A stretch of DNA of 64,000 nt from JANPCX01 sp966211815 (GTDB lineage Bacteria; Pseudomonadota; Gammaproteobacteria; Burkholderiales; Burkholderiaceae_C), in assembly GCA_966211815.1 (NCBI GenBank), contig CBIHOD010000016.1, positions 4,502 to 68,501 of the forward strand, written 5' to 3'. Position 1 is the first letter of the stretch; every line of letters starts with the position of its first letter. Position numbers and translations under genes: made by a program. Of this stretch, positions 44,119-53,500 are shown in pieces. The notes below the pieces were generated by a model. The model did not search any database and was not told the origin of the DNA. It was given only the letters and a program-made list of their open reading frames with translations.

Positions 44119-44960
44119 AAGACGCTGACGACGTGGCGGTCCCAGGCGCCGTGTCCCGCGCCGTCGCCCGTGCGCAACCGGGCTTGTTGACAGCCTACGT
44201 GCTTCATCAGTACGAATGGAGCGAATCCAGCCTGATCCTTGACCTCTACACGCGCGAGCAAGGCCGGCTCGCCGTCGTGGCCAAAGGCGCTCGCCGCCCC
44301 TATTCGCAGCTGCGTGCCGTGTTGCTGCCTTTCCAGCGCATTCATGCCGTGCTGGTCCGCAATGCGAAGAAACCCGGCTCCGGCGAAACCGGGGAGGCCG
44401 CGCCCGAAGTGCGGACGCTGCGCAGCGCCGAATGGGCCGGCGGACCCGCGATGCTCACCGGAGCGGCTTTGTTCAGCGGGTTCCACCTCAACGAGCTTCT
44501 GATGAAGCTGCTGCTGCGCAACGAACCCGACGAGGCCTTGTTCGATGCCTATGCGGACACCCTTGCCTGCTTGGCCGGGGCGGAGGAGAACCTCGTGCAG
44601 GCCGGCTTGCGGGCCTTCGAACTGAAGCTGCTGCAGTCCCTGGGCGTGCTGCCGGACCTGAGCCTCGTGACCTTGACCATGCGACCGGTGCAATTGCTGG
44701 GAAGTTATGTCCTGGACCCCGACGCGGGCGTCCAGGATGACCTTGCGCCGCGCCAGGCGGCCGGCAGTGTCAGCGGCAGCGCCCTGCTGAGCCTCCAGGC
44801 GGCCTTGATGCACGGAAGCTTGCCGGCTTTGCGGCAGGCCTGTTCCGCCCATCTGCCGGAACTCAAAACCGCCTTGCGCGGCATGCTTCACTATCATCTT
44901 GGAACGCCCTTGATGCGCACTCGAAAGCTGATGCTGGACGTGCAGGCCTTGGAGCGCTGA
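44115..44960 (+). CDS. recO: DNA repair protein RecO
   Basis: Works with RecF and RecR to load RecA on single-stranded gaps. The 281-residue protein shows the N-terminal OB fold (AYVLHQYEWSESSLILDLYTREQGRLAVVAKGARRP), then a helical domain ending in RGMLHYHLGTPLMRTRKLMLDVQAL. A GTG start overlapping the era stop (GTGA) puts the OB fold at the usual position. The rnc-era-recO-pdxJ order is widely conserved. Confidence 0.93.
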   Translation: MKDADDVAVPGAVSRAVARAQPGLLTAYVLHQYEWSESSLILDLYTREQGRLAVVAKGARRPYSQLRAVLLPFQRIHAVLVRNAKKPGSGETGEAAPEVRTLRSAEWAGGPAMLTGAALFSGFHLNELLMKLLLRNEPDEALFDAYADTLACLAGAEENLVQAGLRAFELKLLQSLGVLPDLSLVTLTMRPVQLLGSYVLDPDAGVQDDLAPRQAAGSVSGSALLSLQAALMHGSLPALRQACSAHLPELKTALRGMLHYHLGTPLMRTRKLMLDVQALER

Positions 44961-44998
44961 CCTCCCGCCAAGCGCTCGCGCGCAAGAACCATCCCGCC

Positions 44999-45799
44999 AT
45001 GAACCCTCTGATCACTACCGGTGCCGAGTCGACCCGAGGCCTGACAGCCTTGTCCGTGAACCTGAACAAAGTGGCCTTGCTCCGCAACAGCCGACAGCTC
45101 GGCATCCCGAGCGTGACCAAGGCGGCCACGCTGGCGTTGCAAGCTGGCGCCCACGGCATCACGGTGCACCCCCGGCCCGACGAGCGCCACATCCGTGGCA
45201 GCGACGTGGTCGAACTGGCCGAGCTGATGGTTGACTGGCCCCAGGCCGAATACAACATCGAAGGCAACCCCTTCCACAACCTGATGGATGCCGTGCGCGG
45301 GTTGAAAGCCAGGGGCTTGCCGGTGCATCAGGCGACTTTCGTGCCCGACAGCGTGGCCCAGTCGACTTCCGACCATGGCTGGAGCCTGCCCGAAGATGCC
45401 GAGCGCCTGGCGCCTTTGGTGGCCGAAATGAAATCCCTGGGCGTGCGGGTGAGCCTGTTCATGGATCCTGTGCCTGAAGCGATGTCGGCGGTTCGGTCGC
45501 TGGGCGCGCAGAGGGTGGAGCTTTACACCGAGGGTTATGCGCGCGCCCACGGCACGCCGCGGCAAACCGAGGTGCTGGCCGCCTACGCCGACACCGCCCT
45601 GGCAGCCGCGCGCGAGGGGCTGGAGCTGAACGCGGGCCATGACCTGAACCGCGACAACCTGGCCGATTTCCTGCGCGCCGTGCCGGGCGTGCTGGAGGTC
45701 TCCATCGGCCACGCCTTGATCGCCGATGCACTCGAACTCGGCATGGCCCGGACAGTGGCGGACTACCTCCGCTGCATCCGCGGGGCCGGCCGTGGTTGA
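44999..45799 (+). CDS. pdxJ: Pyridoxine 5'-phosphate synthase
   Basis: Last ring-forming step of the DXP-dependent vitamin B6 pathway. The 266-residue TIM-barrel has LSVNLNKVALLRNSR, GAHGITVHPRPDERHI with the catalytic His/Glu region, YNIEGNP, VSLFMDP, and ELNAGHDLNRDNL near the end plus SIGHALIADAL. It lies between recO and acpS as in many proteobacteria. Confidence 0.96.
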   Translation: MNPLITTGAESTRGLTALSVNLNKVALLRNSRQLGIPSVTKAATLALQAGAHGITVHPRPDERHIRGSDVVELAELMVDWPQAEYNIEGNPFHNLMDAVRGLKARGLPVHQATFVPDSVAQSTSDHGWSLPEDAERLAPLVAEMKSLGVRVSLFMDPVPEAMSAVRSLGAQRVELYTEGYARAHGTPRQTEVLAAYADTALAAAREGLELNAGHDLNRDNLADFLRAVPGVLEVSIGHALIADALELGMARTVADYLRCIRGAGRG

Positions 45800-45817
45800 A
45801 CGGAGCCGCGCATCCCC

Positions 45818-46213
45818 ATGATCTATGGAATCGGCACCGACATCTGCGACATCCGCCGCCTGAGGGCCACTTTCGAGCGGCGCGGGCCGCGCTTCGCGGA
45901 GAGGATCCTCGGCGAGACTGAACTGGCCGTGTTCCACGCCCGGTCGGCCAAGCTCGCGTCGCGCGGGGTGAGTTACCTCGCCACCCGGTTCTCGGCCAAG
46001 GAGGCCTTCTCCAAGGCGATCGGCCTGGGCATGCATTCGCCCATGAGCTGGCGCGCCTGCGAAATCGTGAACGCAGGCAGCGGCAAGCCGGAGATCAAAC
46101 TGAACGGCGCTTTGAAAGACTGGTTCGAACTCCAGGGGCTCAAGGCCCACGTCACCGTCACCGATGAAATCGACTATGCCGCCAGCTTCGTGGTGGTGGA
46201 AACATTGAAATGA
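45818..46213 (+). CDS. acpS: Holo-ACP synthase
   Basis: Transfers 4'-phosphopantetheine from CoA to Ser37 of acyl carrier protein (acpP at 32504). The 131-residue protein begins IYGIGTDICDIRRL with the metal-binding Asp, and has RFSAKEAFSKAIG with the catalytic Glu. The stop overlaps the nagZ start by four bases. Confidence 0.96.
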   Translation: MIYGIGTDICDIRRLRATFERRGPRFAERILGETELAVFHARSAKLASRGVSYLATRFSAKEAFSKAIGLGMHSPMSWRACEIVNAGSGKPEIKLNGALKDWFELQGLKAHVTVTDEIDYAASFVVVETLK

Positions 46214-47289
46214 CCAACGACCACCGAGACCATCCCATCCACGCGCCCGTCGTGCTGGACATCGAGGGCCTGTCCTTGAATGCCGCCGACAAGGAGCGTT
46301 TGCGGCATCCATTGACGGGCGGACTGATCCTGTTCTCCCGCAACTGGCGTGACCGGCGGCAGTTGACCGAGCTTTGCGCCGAGATCAAATCCATCCGTCC
46401 CGATGTGTTGATTTGCGTCGACCACGAAGGCGGACGTGTCCAGCGTTTCCGTTCGGACGGCTTCACCCATCTGCCGGCCATGGCCGACTTGGGGGAGCGG
46501 TGGATGCGCGATCCCATGGCGGCAACGGATGCCGCGTCGGCCGTCGGTTACGTGTTGGCCGCCGAGTTGCGCGCATGCGGTGTGGACTTCAGTTTCACAC
46601 CGGTGCTCGACCTGGACTTCGGCAACAGCAGCGTCATCGGCAACCGCGCTTTCCACCGGGACGCCCGCGTGGTGGCGCTGCTCGCGAAAAGCGTGATGCA
46701 CGGCTTGTTGCAGGCCGGCATGGCCAATTGCGGCAAGCATTTCCCTGGCCATGGCCATGTGGCGGCGGACAGCCATGTGGCGGTGCCTGTGGACAAACGC
46801 AGCCTCAAGGCCATCCTTGCCGAGGACGCCAAACCCTACGAATGGTTGTCGACCAGCCTGAGCGGCGTCATGCCGGCCCATGTCATCTATCCGAAGGTGG
46901 ATGCGCTGCCCGCGGGGTTTTCGCGGCGCTGGCTGCAGGAGGTCCTGCGGCAGCAGTTGGGCTTCCACGGCGCCATCTTCAGCGATGACCTCAGCATGGA
47001 AGGGGCCCGGCACCTGGCCGGCGCTCAGCTCACTTACAGCGAGGCCGCGGCGATGGCGCTGAGCGCGGGTTGCGACATGGTGCTGTTGTGCAATCAATCA
47101 CTGGACGGCGGCGCGGCGGTGGATGCTTTGTTGGAAGGCTTGGCGGCTGGCGAGTCTTCGGGCCAATGGCAGCCCGACCCGGACAGCGAAGCGCGCAGGG
47201 TCGCGCTGCTGCCGTCGACGCCGCCGTTGACCTGGGATGCTCTGATGCATTCGCCTGCTTACCAGCATGCCCTGGAGCGCCTGCCTTGA
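46210..47289 (+). CDS. nagZ: Beta-N-acetylhexosaminidase NagZ
   Basis: Cytoplasmic glycoside hydrolase family 3 enzyme removing N-acetylglucosamine from anhydromuropeptides in cell-wall recycling. The 359-residue protein has GGLILFSRNW, DHEGGRVQRFR, the KHFPGHGHVAADSH loop with the catalytic His/Asp dyad, and IFSDDLSMEGA with the nucleophile Asp. It ends the plus-strand operon that began at lepA. Confidence 0.95.
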   Translation: MTNDHRDHPIHAPVVLDIEGLSLNAADKERLRHPLTGGLILFSRNWRDRRQLTELCAEIKSIRPDVLICVDHEGGRVQRFRSDGFTHLPAMADLGERWMRDPMAATDAASAVGYVLAAELRACGVDFSFTPVLDLDFGNSSVIGNRAFHRDARVVALLAKSVMHGLLQAGMANCGKHFPGHGHVAADSHVAVPVDKRSLKAILAEDAKPYEWLSTSLSGVMPAHVIYPKVDALPAGFSRRWLQEVLRQQLGFHGAIFSDDLSMEGARHLAGAQLTYSEAAAMALSAGCDMVLLCNQSLDGGAAVDALLEGLAAGESSGQWQPDPDSEARRVALLPSTPPLTWDALMHSPAYQHALERLP

Positions 47290-47357
47290 ACCCGGGCTTT
47301 TGACCGGTGGGGCTGGTCCGCGGTGAGGCCTGCCTCCCGGTGGCAACCAAACCGAAC

Positions 47358-47903
47358 TCAGCCTAGCGAGTTGACTGCGTCGGTCAACGCATCCAGGTCT
47401 GCCACCACACAGCCATAGTCCCTGAAGCGCTCGTCATAGGTTTCGTCCGCGGCGGGCGCCTTCGGGGCAAGATCGGACAATGCCCGCAAGCTTCCCGCCC
47501 GCACGCTTTGCATCAACTGTTCCGCGCGCAAACAGGCTGCGGCATTGCCGCCTTGGCGGGCGGCTTCGTGAAACAACTCGATGTCGCTGCGCCTGAGGTT
47601 GCGGAAAGGCTGCGCCTGGAGGACTGAAGTGCCGGTCAAGGCGCAGATGTCATCCACCAACGCGTCGTCGAGGCGGCACATCCAGGTTGATTCCCTCACG
47701 ACGCCGCGGTGGTCGCCGTTCAGCGAGTGGGCCTGGCAGGCTTGTCTCGCGCTTTCGAAAAGCAGGGCGTATTTCCTCTGGATGACTTCGGTGGTGGCCT
47801 CGCGGCCATTGGCCATGGACTGGCCCGTGACTTTGGCGGAGGCAGGCGCCGCGAGACTCTGCGCGCCGCTGTCGGTGTGCTTAGACGGATGGGTGGTCAG
47901 CAT
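47358..47903 (-). CDS. Hypothetical protein, unassigned
   Basis: A 181-residue soluble protein with no signal peptide or membrane segment. The first ~35 residues are Ser/Ala/Thr-rich and probably disordered; the rest looks helical (TEVIQRKYALLFESARQAC, RLDDALVDDICALTG, SDIELFHEAARQGG). An AAGGAGA ribosome-binding site precedes the ATG at 47903, supporting it as real. It is convergent with nagZ and follows the glutathione transferase gene on the minus strand only after another gene boundary. A faint likeness to FlhD helices is not enough for assignment. Confidence 0.6.
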   Translation of the reverse strand: MLTTHPSKHTDSGAQSLAAPASAKVTGQSMANGREATTEVIQRKYALLFESARQACQAHSLNGDHRGVVRESTWMCRLDDALVDDICALTGTSVLQAQPFRNLRRSDIELFHEAARQGGNAAACLRAEQLMQSVRAGSLRALSDLAPKAPAADETYDERFRDYGCVVADLDALTDAVNSLG

Positions 47904-48036
47904 GGTCCGATCTCCTTGGGATGGGAGATTGTTCTTTCGGACTTCATCGCCCGGTACCCCCGGCACATTGTTTTTGGAGGGGTAGGCCGACCCCTGATTG
48001 GGGGAAGGCAATGGCCGGTTCTGTCGAGCCGAGCGG

Positions 48037-48729
48037 CTAGCGGCGCTGGTACTGCGGGCTGCCGAAGAGGTTTTCCCTGGCCTTGTCATCCGTCAACGGC
48101 TTGTGCTGCCCCGCGAGCACTTCCACGCCGCGTCTCACCGCCGGCCTGGCGGATATTTCGTCGAACCAGCCTTTGAGGTGGGGATAGTCGTTCCAGTCGA
48201 TGCCCTGGTTCTTCCAGGACCGCAACCACGGGAACACGGCGATGTCGGCGATGCTGTACTCGCCGCCCGCGATGTACTTTTGCTTGGCCAGCTGGCGGTC
48301 CATGACGCCGTACAGGCGCTTGGCCTCGTTGGTGTAACGGTCGATGGCATAGCCGATCTTCTCCGGCGCGTAGATCCTGAAATGATGGGCTTGCCCCAGC
48401 ATCGGGCCGACACCGCCCATCTGGAACATCAGCCACTGCAGCACCTCGTAGCGCCCGCGCACCGACTCCGGCATCAACCGACCGGTCTTGCCTGCGAGGT
48501 AGAGCAAGATCGCGCCTGACTCGAAGATTGACATCGGCTCCCCGTCCGGCCCGTCGCTGTCGACGATCGCCGGGATCTTGTTGTTGGGGCTGATACGGAG
48601 GAAGGACGGGTCGAATTGCGCGCCGGCGCCGATATCGATGGGGTGAACCCGGTAGGGTAGGGCGCACTCTTCGAGCATGATGTGGACCTTGTGCCCGTTG
48701 GGAGTGGCCCACGAATACACTTCGATCAT
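48037..48729 (-). CDS. Glutathione S-transferase-like disulfide-bond oxidoreductase (YfcG type)
   Basis: A 230-residue protein of the GST superfamily. The thioredoxin-like N-terminal domain shows YSWATPNGHKVHIMLEE, SPNNKIPAIVD (cis-Pro) and the glutathione-contacting FESGAILLYLA; a helical C-terminal domain follows with YSIADIAVFPWLRSW. The TPNG motif in place of a catalytic Tyr or Ser and the overall wording match YfcG/YghU-type enzymes, which reduce disulfides using glutathione. Confidence 0.88.
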   Translation of the reverse strand: MIEVYSWATPNGHKVHIMLEECALPYRVHPIDIGAGAQFDPSFLRISPNNKIPAIVDSDGPDGEPMSIFESGAILLYLAGKTGRLMPESVRGRYEVLQWLMFQMGGVGPMLGQAHHFRIYAPEKIGYAIDRYTNEAKRLYGVMDRQLAKQKYIAGGEYSIADIAVFPWLRSWKNQGIDWNDYPHLKGWFDEISARPAVRRGVEVLAGQHKPLTDDKARENLFGSPQYQRR

Positions 48730-48814
48730 GGTGGTCGGCTCCTGCTGTTTTCCGCGTCAAAATCGCATTCAAGCGACCCGACTCTAGTCCATCCGAACGC
48801 GTCTTGAACAGGCC

Positions 48815-49579
48815 ATGCTCAACACACTGAAACGTTGGATCGCCGGCGTGCCTTCCGATTCGGAGTGGGGCGGGCTGGCCGTCTGGGCGAGGCAACGGGG
48901 CTGGGACCTCAAACGCGTCCGGGAGGTCGACGGCTTCGTCATCGACGGGGCGGTCGACGGCGCCGCCAGGCAATTGCCTTGGCGGATGGAATGGGGCCCC
49001 TCCCAGCGGGACTACATCGCGGGCAGGGAATTGCGCATGCGGATGGAGCTGCAACTGCCCGCCGACCTGCAGATGCTGGTGCTCAGCCGCCCGTTGATGG
49101 ACACGCTGGAAAAGGCCGCTTACGAGCAGTTCACACAGACCTCGCAGACTTTCATCGACGGCTCGGCGCCGGAAGAGATGCGCTGGCTGTCGATGTTCCC
49201 CAAAGTGGCGGTGGCCGATAAAAACCTGCGGGCCCGCTTCGCCGTCGTCGGCAGCGAACCCTCGCTGGCCGCCGCCTGGGTCGACAGCGCTTTGAGCGAA
49301 CAGTTGGCCCAGGCTTCGCACCAATGGCTCGCCGGCGACCCGCCGTTCGTGCTGATGACCCTGCGGGGAAGGGTCTACCTGCGGCTGGCCTGCGACGACC
49401 CCCAACCTGGGCTGGCGGACGCGGTGGCGCGATTGTTCGTGGTCGCGGCCTTGCAGGCGAACCAAGTGGCACAGTCTTCCGGGCCGGCCTCCACCAACGA
49501 GTGGCCCTCGACGGCCATCAGCGCGTGGCAGGCGCAGATCGACGCGTCCGACACCGGCTCAGGGGTCGACACGCGTTGA
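48815..49579 (+). CDS. Conserved-type hypothetical protein, unassigned
   Basis: A 254-residue protein without signal peptide or membrane segment. It reads as alternating strand and helix pieces (LAVWARQRGWDLKRVREVDGFVIDGAV, YIAGRELRMRMEL, VLMTLRGRVYLRLACDDP). It is divergent from the glutathione transferase, and its last 21 bases overlap the end of the convergent crotonase gene. Codon use fits its neighbours. I do not recognise a family. Confidence 0.7.
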   Translation: MLNTLKRWIAGVPSDSEWGGLAVWARQRGWDLKRVREVDGFVIDGAVDGAARQLPWRMEWGPSQRDYIAGRELRMRMELQLPADLQMLVLSRPLMDTLEKAAYEQFTQTSQTFIDGSAPEEMRWLSMFPKVAVADKNLRARFAVVGSEPSLAAAWVDSALSEQLAQASHQWLAGDPPFVLMTLRGRVYLRLACDDPQPGLADAVARLFVVAALQANQVAQSSGPASTNEWPSTAISAWQAQIDASDTGSGVDTR

Positions 49580-50182
49580 GTGGCCTTTCGGGCCCCGGGC
49601 TTCCGTCAGCCGCTCCTTGCTGAAGGCCAGCGCCGCCGGTGGTTGGCCGCCGAGTTGTTCGATGGCCTGCAACGCGCGGTCGATGGCGCGGCCGGGTTCC
49701 GTCACCCAGTTGACGAGGCCGAACCGGTGCAGCGCGTCGGCATTGAGCGGTTCGCTGAACCAGATCAGCTGCTGGGTGAGGTGGCGGGGAAGTCCCCGCG
49801 CCAAGGGTTCGAGGCCGGGGTCCTGGTTGAGGAAGGCCGCGGCATTCCGGCCCGCGACCACCAGGTCGGACGACCAGACCAGCGACGCGGCGGCACCGCT
49901 GACGCCGCCTTCCACGGCGGCGACAACGGGCTGGGGGCTGGTCCTGATGGCGTCGACCAATTGCGACAACGCGGGCGCGGCGGCGGCGGAGGGCGGGCCC
50001 GAAAGGAAAGCAGCCCCTTCGCCGGCCAACACCACGGCCCTGATGTCGGGCATGCCGGCGGCCACGTTCAAGGCTTCGACGCAGGCCGACAAAAGCTCGG
50101 CGCTGAATTCAGCGGCGGCACTGCCGTGGAAGCTCAAGACCAAGGTGCCGCCGCGGCGTTCGGAGCGCAATTCGGTTGGCAT
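49559..50182 (-). CDS. Short enoyl-CoA hydratase/isomerase (crotonase) family protein
   Basis: A 207-residue crotonase-fold protein against a usual ~260. The core signature is recognisable: IRAVVLAGEGAAFLSG, VVAAVEGGVSGAAASLVWSSDLVVAG (oxyanion-hole Gly region) and FLNQDPGLEPLARGLPRHLTQQL. The Glu residues that hydratases use near the oxyanion hole are not evident, and the C-terminal trimer helices are cut short. It may act on another acyl-CoA or be non-catalytic. The 3' end overlaps the convergent gene by 21 bases. Confidence 0.75.
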   Translation of the reverse strand: MPTELRSERRGGTLVLSFHGSAAAEFSAELLSACVEALNVAAGMPDIRAVVLAGEGAAFLSGPPSAAAAPALSQLVDAIRTSPQPVVAAVEGGVSGAAASLVWSSDLVVAGRNAAAFLNQDPGLEPLARGLPRHLTQQLIWFSEPLNADALHRFGLVNWVTEPGRAIDRALQAIEQLGGQPPAALAFSKERLTEARGPKGHSTRVDP

Positions 50183-50365
50183 GGAAAACCCATGGGCTGG
50201 TGAGGGGAACCGCGGGACAGGCCCGCTTTCGCAGGGGCGAACCGGCGCATTGTGGCATGTGCGTTTCGGCCTGCGGGACCGCATGGAAACTGGCATTTCT
50301 CGCGGGATACGCCGCAATCGCTTCATGCTAGAGTGAAATTCAACTCTGGCAAAGAACAGACAAGA

Positions 50366-52249
50366 ATGCCTCATGTCCTGCGCGTGATCGCTTGTGTCTT
50401 GGTGTTGCTGCCGATGGCCGCACGGCCTGCCTGGAGCGTGGGCCTGGGGCGTGTGAGCGACGCCACCGTGTTGGGTGGCCCGCTGGATTTCTCCGTCGCC
50501 CTGAACCTGGTGCCCGGTGAGGCCTTGAGCTCCGGTTGCGTGAGCGCCGAGGTTTTGGTCGGCGAAAGCCGCGTGCCCTCCCAGCAGGTGCATGTTTTCC
50601 TCCAGCGCGCGGGCGATGCCACCGTGCAGGCGCTGCGGGTGCGCACCGACACGCGCATCGACGAGCCGGTGGCGACCATCACGCTGAGGGTGGGCTGCCC
50701 CGTGCGCCTGGTCCGGCAGTTCGTCGCCTTGATCGACCCGCCGATGCTGTCCGACGCGCCGGCTGCGCAGGCGAACGGCGGCGGCCAGTCTCTGCAGGAC
50801 ATGCCACACGACGGTTCCATCGCAGCGCAGCTGCGCGCCGCCGCCGCGGGCTCCGCGTCGGCAAGTGCCGCGACCCCGGAGGACGCGCTGAACCGCAACG
50901 TTCCGTTGGCGAATGCACCGCGCAGTCCGGGTTCCGTGGGCCCACCGTCGAAGCGCGCGCGTGCCGCCACGGCGCGGGCACCGCGGTCGACCCCCGCGGC
51001 TGCTGGCCCTCCCGGGGCCAAACCGGGGCGTGCCGCCGGAGGCGGGCCTGTCCTGGCGGCAAGGCCCGCCCCCGATGCTGCGTCACGGGCGCCCGCCGGT
51101 CAGAAGGAAGTCACGGCCCGCGCGACGGCGAAGCCCGCGGCCGAACCGACGTCGAGGCTGAGCCTGGATCCTCCGGCGCCGCGCGTTTCCGCTGCGGCTT
51201 CGGCACCGGCGGGCGCGGCCTCCGGCGCCACCGCCGCCTTGGCGCCGCCTGCCTCTGAGGAACGCGCATTGGCGGAGGGCAGGCTGGCGGCGCTCGAAGC
51301 CAGCCTGAACAAGTTGCAGGCCGAGAACGAAGCCAACAAATCGCGCATGCTGGCGTTGCAGGCGCGGTTGCAGCAGGCGGAGTCCGCGCGCTACGCCAAC
51401 CCTTTGGTGTTCGCGTTGCTGGCGCTGTTGCTGCTGATGGCGGCCGCCCTGGTGTTCATGTTCAAGCGCCAACGGCGGTTGAAACTGCAGCGGCCGCCGT
51501 GGTGGGACGCTTCGGCGATGCCGTCGTCGCAAGCGGACTCCTCCCTGCACTCGCGCTTCGACGATCCGCTGCCCCCGATGACACCCCAGGACGTCTGGCC
51601 GACGCGACCTCCCCCGTTGTCCCGCTCCAAGCCCATGGCGGGGCAGTCGCCCGCGCCAGCTCAGGCTGCAGCCTCCGCGCCGCGGTCCGCCGCACCGCCC
51701 ACGGCGCCGATGCCCCTGGCCGGTGGCGAGCCGGGTTTGAGCCTCATACCGCCCAAGCGGCCGGTCGCGGTGGAGGAATTGATCGACCTGGAACAGCAGG
51801 CCGAATTCTTCCGGGTGCTCGGCCAGGAGCAGTCTGCGATCGAACTCTTGATGAGCCACTTGCGGGAGTCGGGCGCCAGCAGCCCGATGCCTTACCTGAA
51901 GCTGCTCGACATCCACCGCCGCCGCGGGGACCGCGACGACTACGAGCGCATCCGCGCGCGTTTCAACGAGCGTTTCTCAGCCTATGCGCCCGAGTGGGGC
52001 GCCGACCTTGGGGCCGGTGGGACGCTCGAAAACTACCCGGATGTGCTGTCAGAACTGCAGCGCCTGTGGGTGGCGCCGAAACAAGCGATGGCCAGGCTGG
52101 AAACGCTGCTGTTCCGCCACGACGACGCGGACACGACTTTCGAGCTGCCGGCTTACCTGCAGCTGCTGTTCCTGTTCTCGGTGGCCCGCGACCTCGCGGA
52201 CACCGAGATCGATCCGAACACCGTCGACCTGCTTTTGCCGATCGCCTGA
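50366..52249 (+). CDS. FimV/HubP-family-like membrane protein
   Basis: A 627-residue protein: signal peptide (cleavage near AWS-VGLG), an N-terminal periplasmic domain (LGRVSDATVLGGPLDFSVAL, then a Cys-containing strand region), a long Ala/Pro-rich linker (~140-300), a short coiled coil (~306-343), one transmembrane helix (~346-366), a second linker, and a C-terminal TPR-like helical domain (LEQQAEFFRVLGQEQSAIELL). This layout matches FimV/HubP polar organisers of type IV pili and polarity, though I see no LysM domain. No pilus genes are near. Confidence 0.72.
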   Translation: MPHVLRVIACVLVLLPMAARPAWSVGLGRVSDATVLGGPLDFSVALNLVPGEALSSGCVSAEVLVGESRVPSQQVHVFLQRAGDATVQALRVRTDTRIDEPVATITLRVGCPVRLVRQFVALIDPPMLSDAPAAQANGGGQSLQDMPHDGSIAAQLRAAAAGSASASAATPEDALNRNVPLANAPRSPGSVGPPSKRARAATARAPRSTPAAAGPPGAKPGRAAGGGPVLAARPAPDAASRAPAGQKEVTARATAKPAAEPTSRLSLDPPAPRVSAAASAPAGAASGATAALAPPASEERALAEGRLAALEASLNKLQAENEANKSRMLALQARLQQAESARYANPLVFALLALLLLMAAALVFMFKRQRRLKLQRPPWWDASAMPSSQADSSLHSRFDDPLPPMTPQDVWPTRPPPLSRSKPMAGQSPAPAQAAASAPRSAAPPTAPMPLAGGEPGLSLIPPKRPVAVEELIDLEQQAEFFRVLGQEQSAIELLMSHLRESGASSPMPYLKLLDIHRRRGDRDDYERIRARFNERFSAYAPEWGADLGAGGTLENYPDVLSELQRLWVAPKQAMARLETLLFRHDDADTTFELPAYLQLLFLFSVARDLADTEIDPNTVDLLLPIA

Positions 52250-52289
52250 AAAGGCTGCCTGCGGCAAGGCGCCCCGGCATGGCGGCGCA

Positions 52290-53456
52290 TCAAAGCTTGG
52301 CCAGCCGCTCCAGTGCCAGCCGCAGCGTCTCGTCCTTCTTCGCGAAGCAGAACCTGACCAGCCCCTGCTCGAACCGGTCCGGGTAGAACGCCGACAAGGG
52401 GATGGCGGCGACGCCGGCCTCCCGCGTGAGCCAGCGGCAGAAACCCTCTTCGGTGTCGTCGCTGATCGCGCGGTAGTCGACGCACTGGAAATAACTGCCC
52501 TGGCAGGCCTGCAGCTTGAACCGGGTGCCTCGCAGGCCATCCCGGAACAGGTCCCGTTTGCGCTGATAAAAGGCCGGCAGTTCCATGTAGGGGGCGGTGT
52601 CGCCCATGTAGTCCGCCAGCGCCCATTGCATCGGGGTGTTCACCGTGAAGACGTTGAACTGGTGGACCTTCCGGAACTCGGCCATCAGGGCCGCCGGCGC
52701 GGCCACATAGCCCACCTTCCAGCCCGTGACGTGGTAGGTCTTGCCGAAGCTCGACACCAGCAGGCTGCGCGCCGCGAGCTCGGGGAAGCGGGCCACGCTC
52801 TGGTGCGGCTGCCCGTCGAAGACCATGTGTTCATAGACCTCGTCGGCGATCACCAGCGTGTCGGTCGGGCGCAGCAGGGCTTGCAGGCGCAGCATGTCTT
52901 CCTCGGCCCACACGGTCGCGCTGGGGTTGTGGGGCGAGTTGACCAGGATGGCGCGGGTCCGGGGCGTGAGCGCCGCCGCGATGCGGTCGAAATCGGGGCG
53001 GAAGCTGCCCGGCGTCAGCGGCACATGCACCGTTTTGCCGCCCGCCAGCGCGATGTTGGGCTCGTAGCTGTCGTAGCAGGGCGTCAGCACGATGACTTCG
53101 TCGCCCGGCCCCACCAGGGCAAGGATCGCGCTGAGGATGGCCTGCGTCGCGCCGGCCGTGACGGTGATTTCCGAGGCCGCGTCGTAGCGCCGGCCGTAGA
53201 GCCGTTCGACCTTCCGGGCGATGGCTTCCCGCAGCGCCGGCACGCCGGGCATCGGCGGGTACTGGTTGTGGCCCTGCTTCATGGCGCGGTCGACGGCCTG
53301 CAGCAGCCTGGGATCGCAGTCGAAGTCCGGGAAACCCTGGCCGAGGTTCACGGCGCCGTGCTCCTGCGCCAGTGCCGACATGACGCTGAAGATCGTGGTG
53401 CCGACTTGGGGCAGGCGGCTGGGCGGCAGGGGGGTCTTGAAATCGGGCATCGTCAT
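52290..53456 (-). CDS. Pyridoxal-phosphate aminotransferase, YbdL-like
   Basis: A 388-residue class I aminotransferase. It shows LGQGFPDFDCDP, ITVTAGATQAILSAI, NSPHNPSATVW, DEVYEHMVFDG, the PLP-binding Lys239 in SSFGKTYHVTGWK, and RFCFAKKDETL with the substrate-binding Arg. The wording is closest to E. coli YbdL, a methionine/glutamine aminotransferase. Being the last gene after the CysB-like regulator, a role in sulphur amino-acid metabolism is plausible. Confidence 0.87.
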   Translation of the reverse strand: MTMPDFKTPLPPSRLPQVGTTIFSVMSALAQEHGAVNLGQGFPDFDCDPRLLQAVDRAMKQGHNQYPPMPGVPALREAIARKVERLYGRRYDAASEITVTAGATQAILSAILALVGPGDEVIVLTPCYDSYEPNIALAGGKTVHVPLTPGSFRPDFDRIAAALTPRTRAILVNSPHNPSATVWAEEDMLRLQALLRPTDTLVIADEVYEHMVFDGQPHQSVARFPELAARSLLVSSFGKTYHVTGWKVGYVAAPAALMAEFRKVHQFNVFTVNTPMQWALADYMGDTAPYMELPAFYQRKRDLFRDGLRGTRFKLQACQGSYFQCVDYRAISDDTEEGFCRWLTREAGVAAIPLSAFYPDRFEQGLVRFCFAKKDETLRLALERLAKL

Positions 53457-53500
53457 GGCGCAGGTTTCGGATTCTCGGGATGCTCAGGAAGGGGTGTCTG

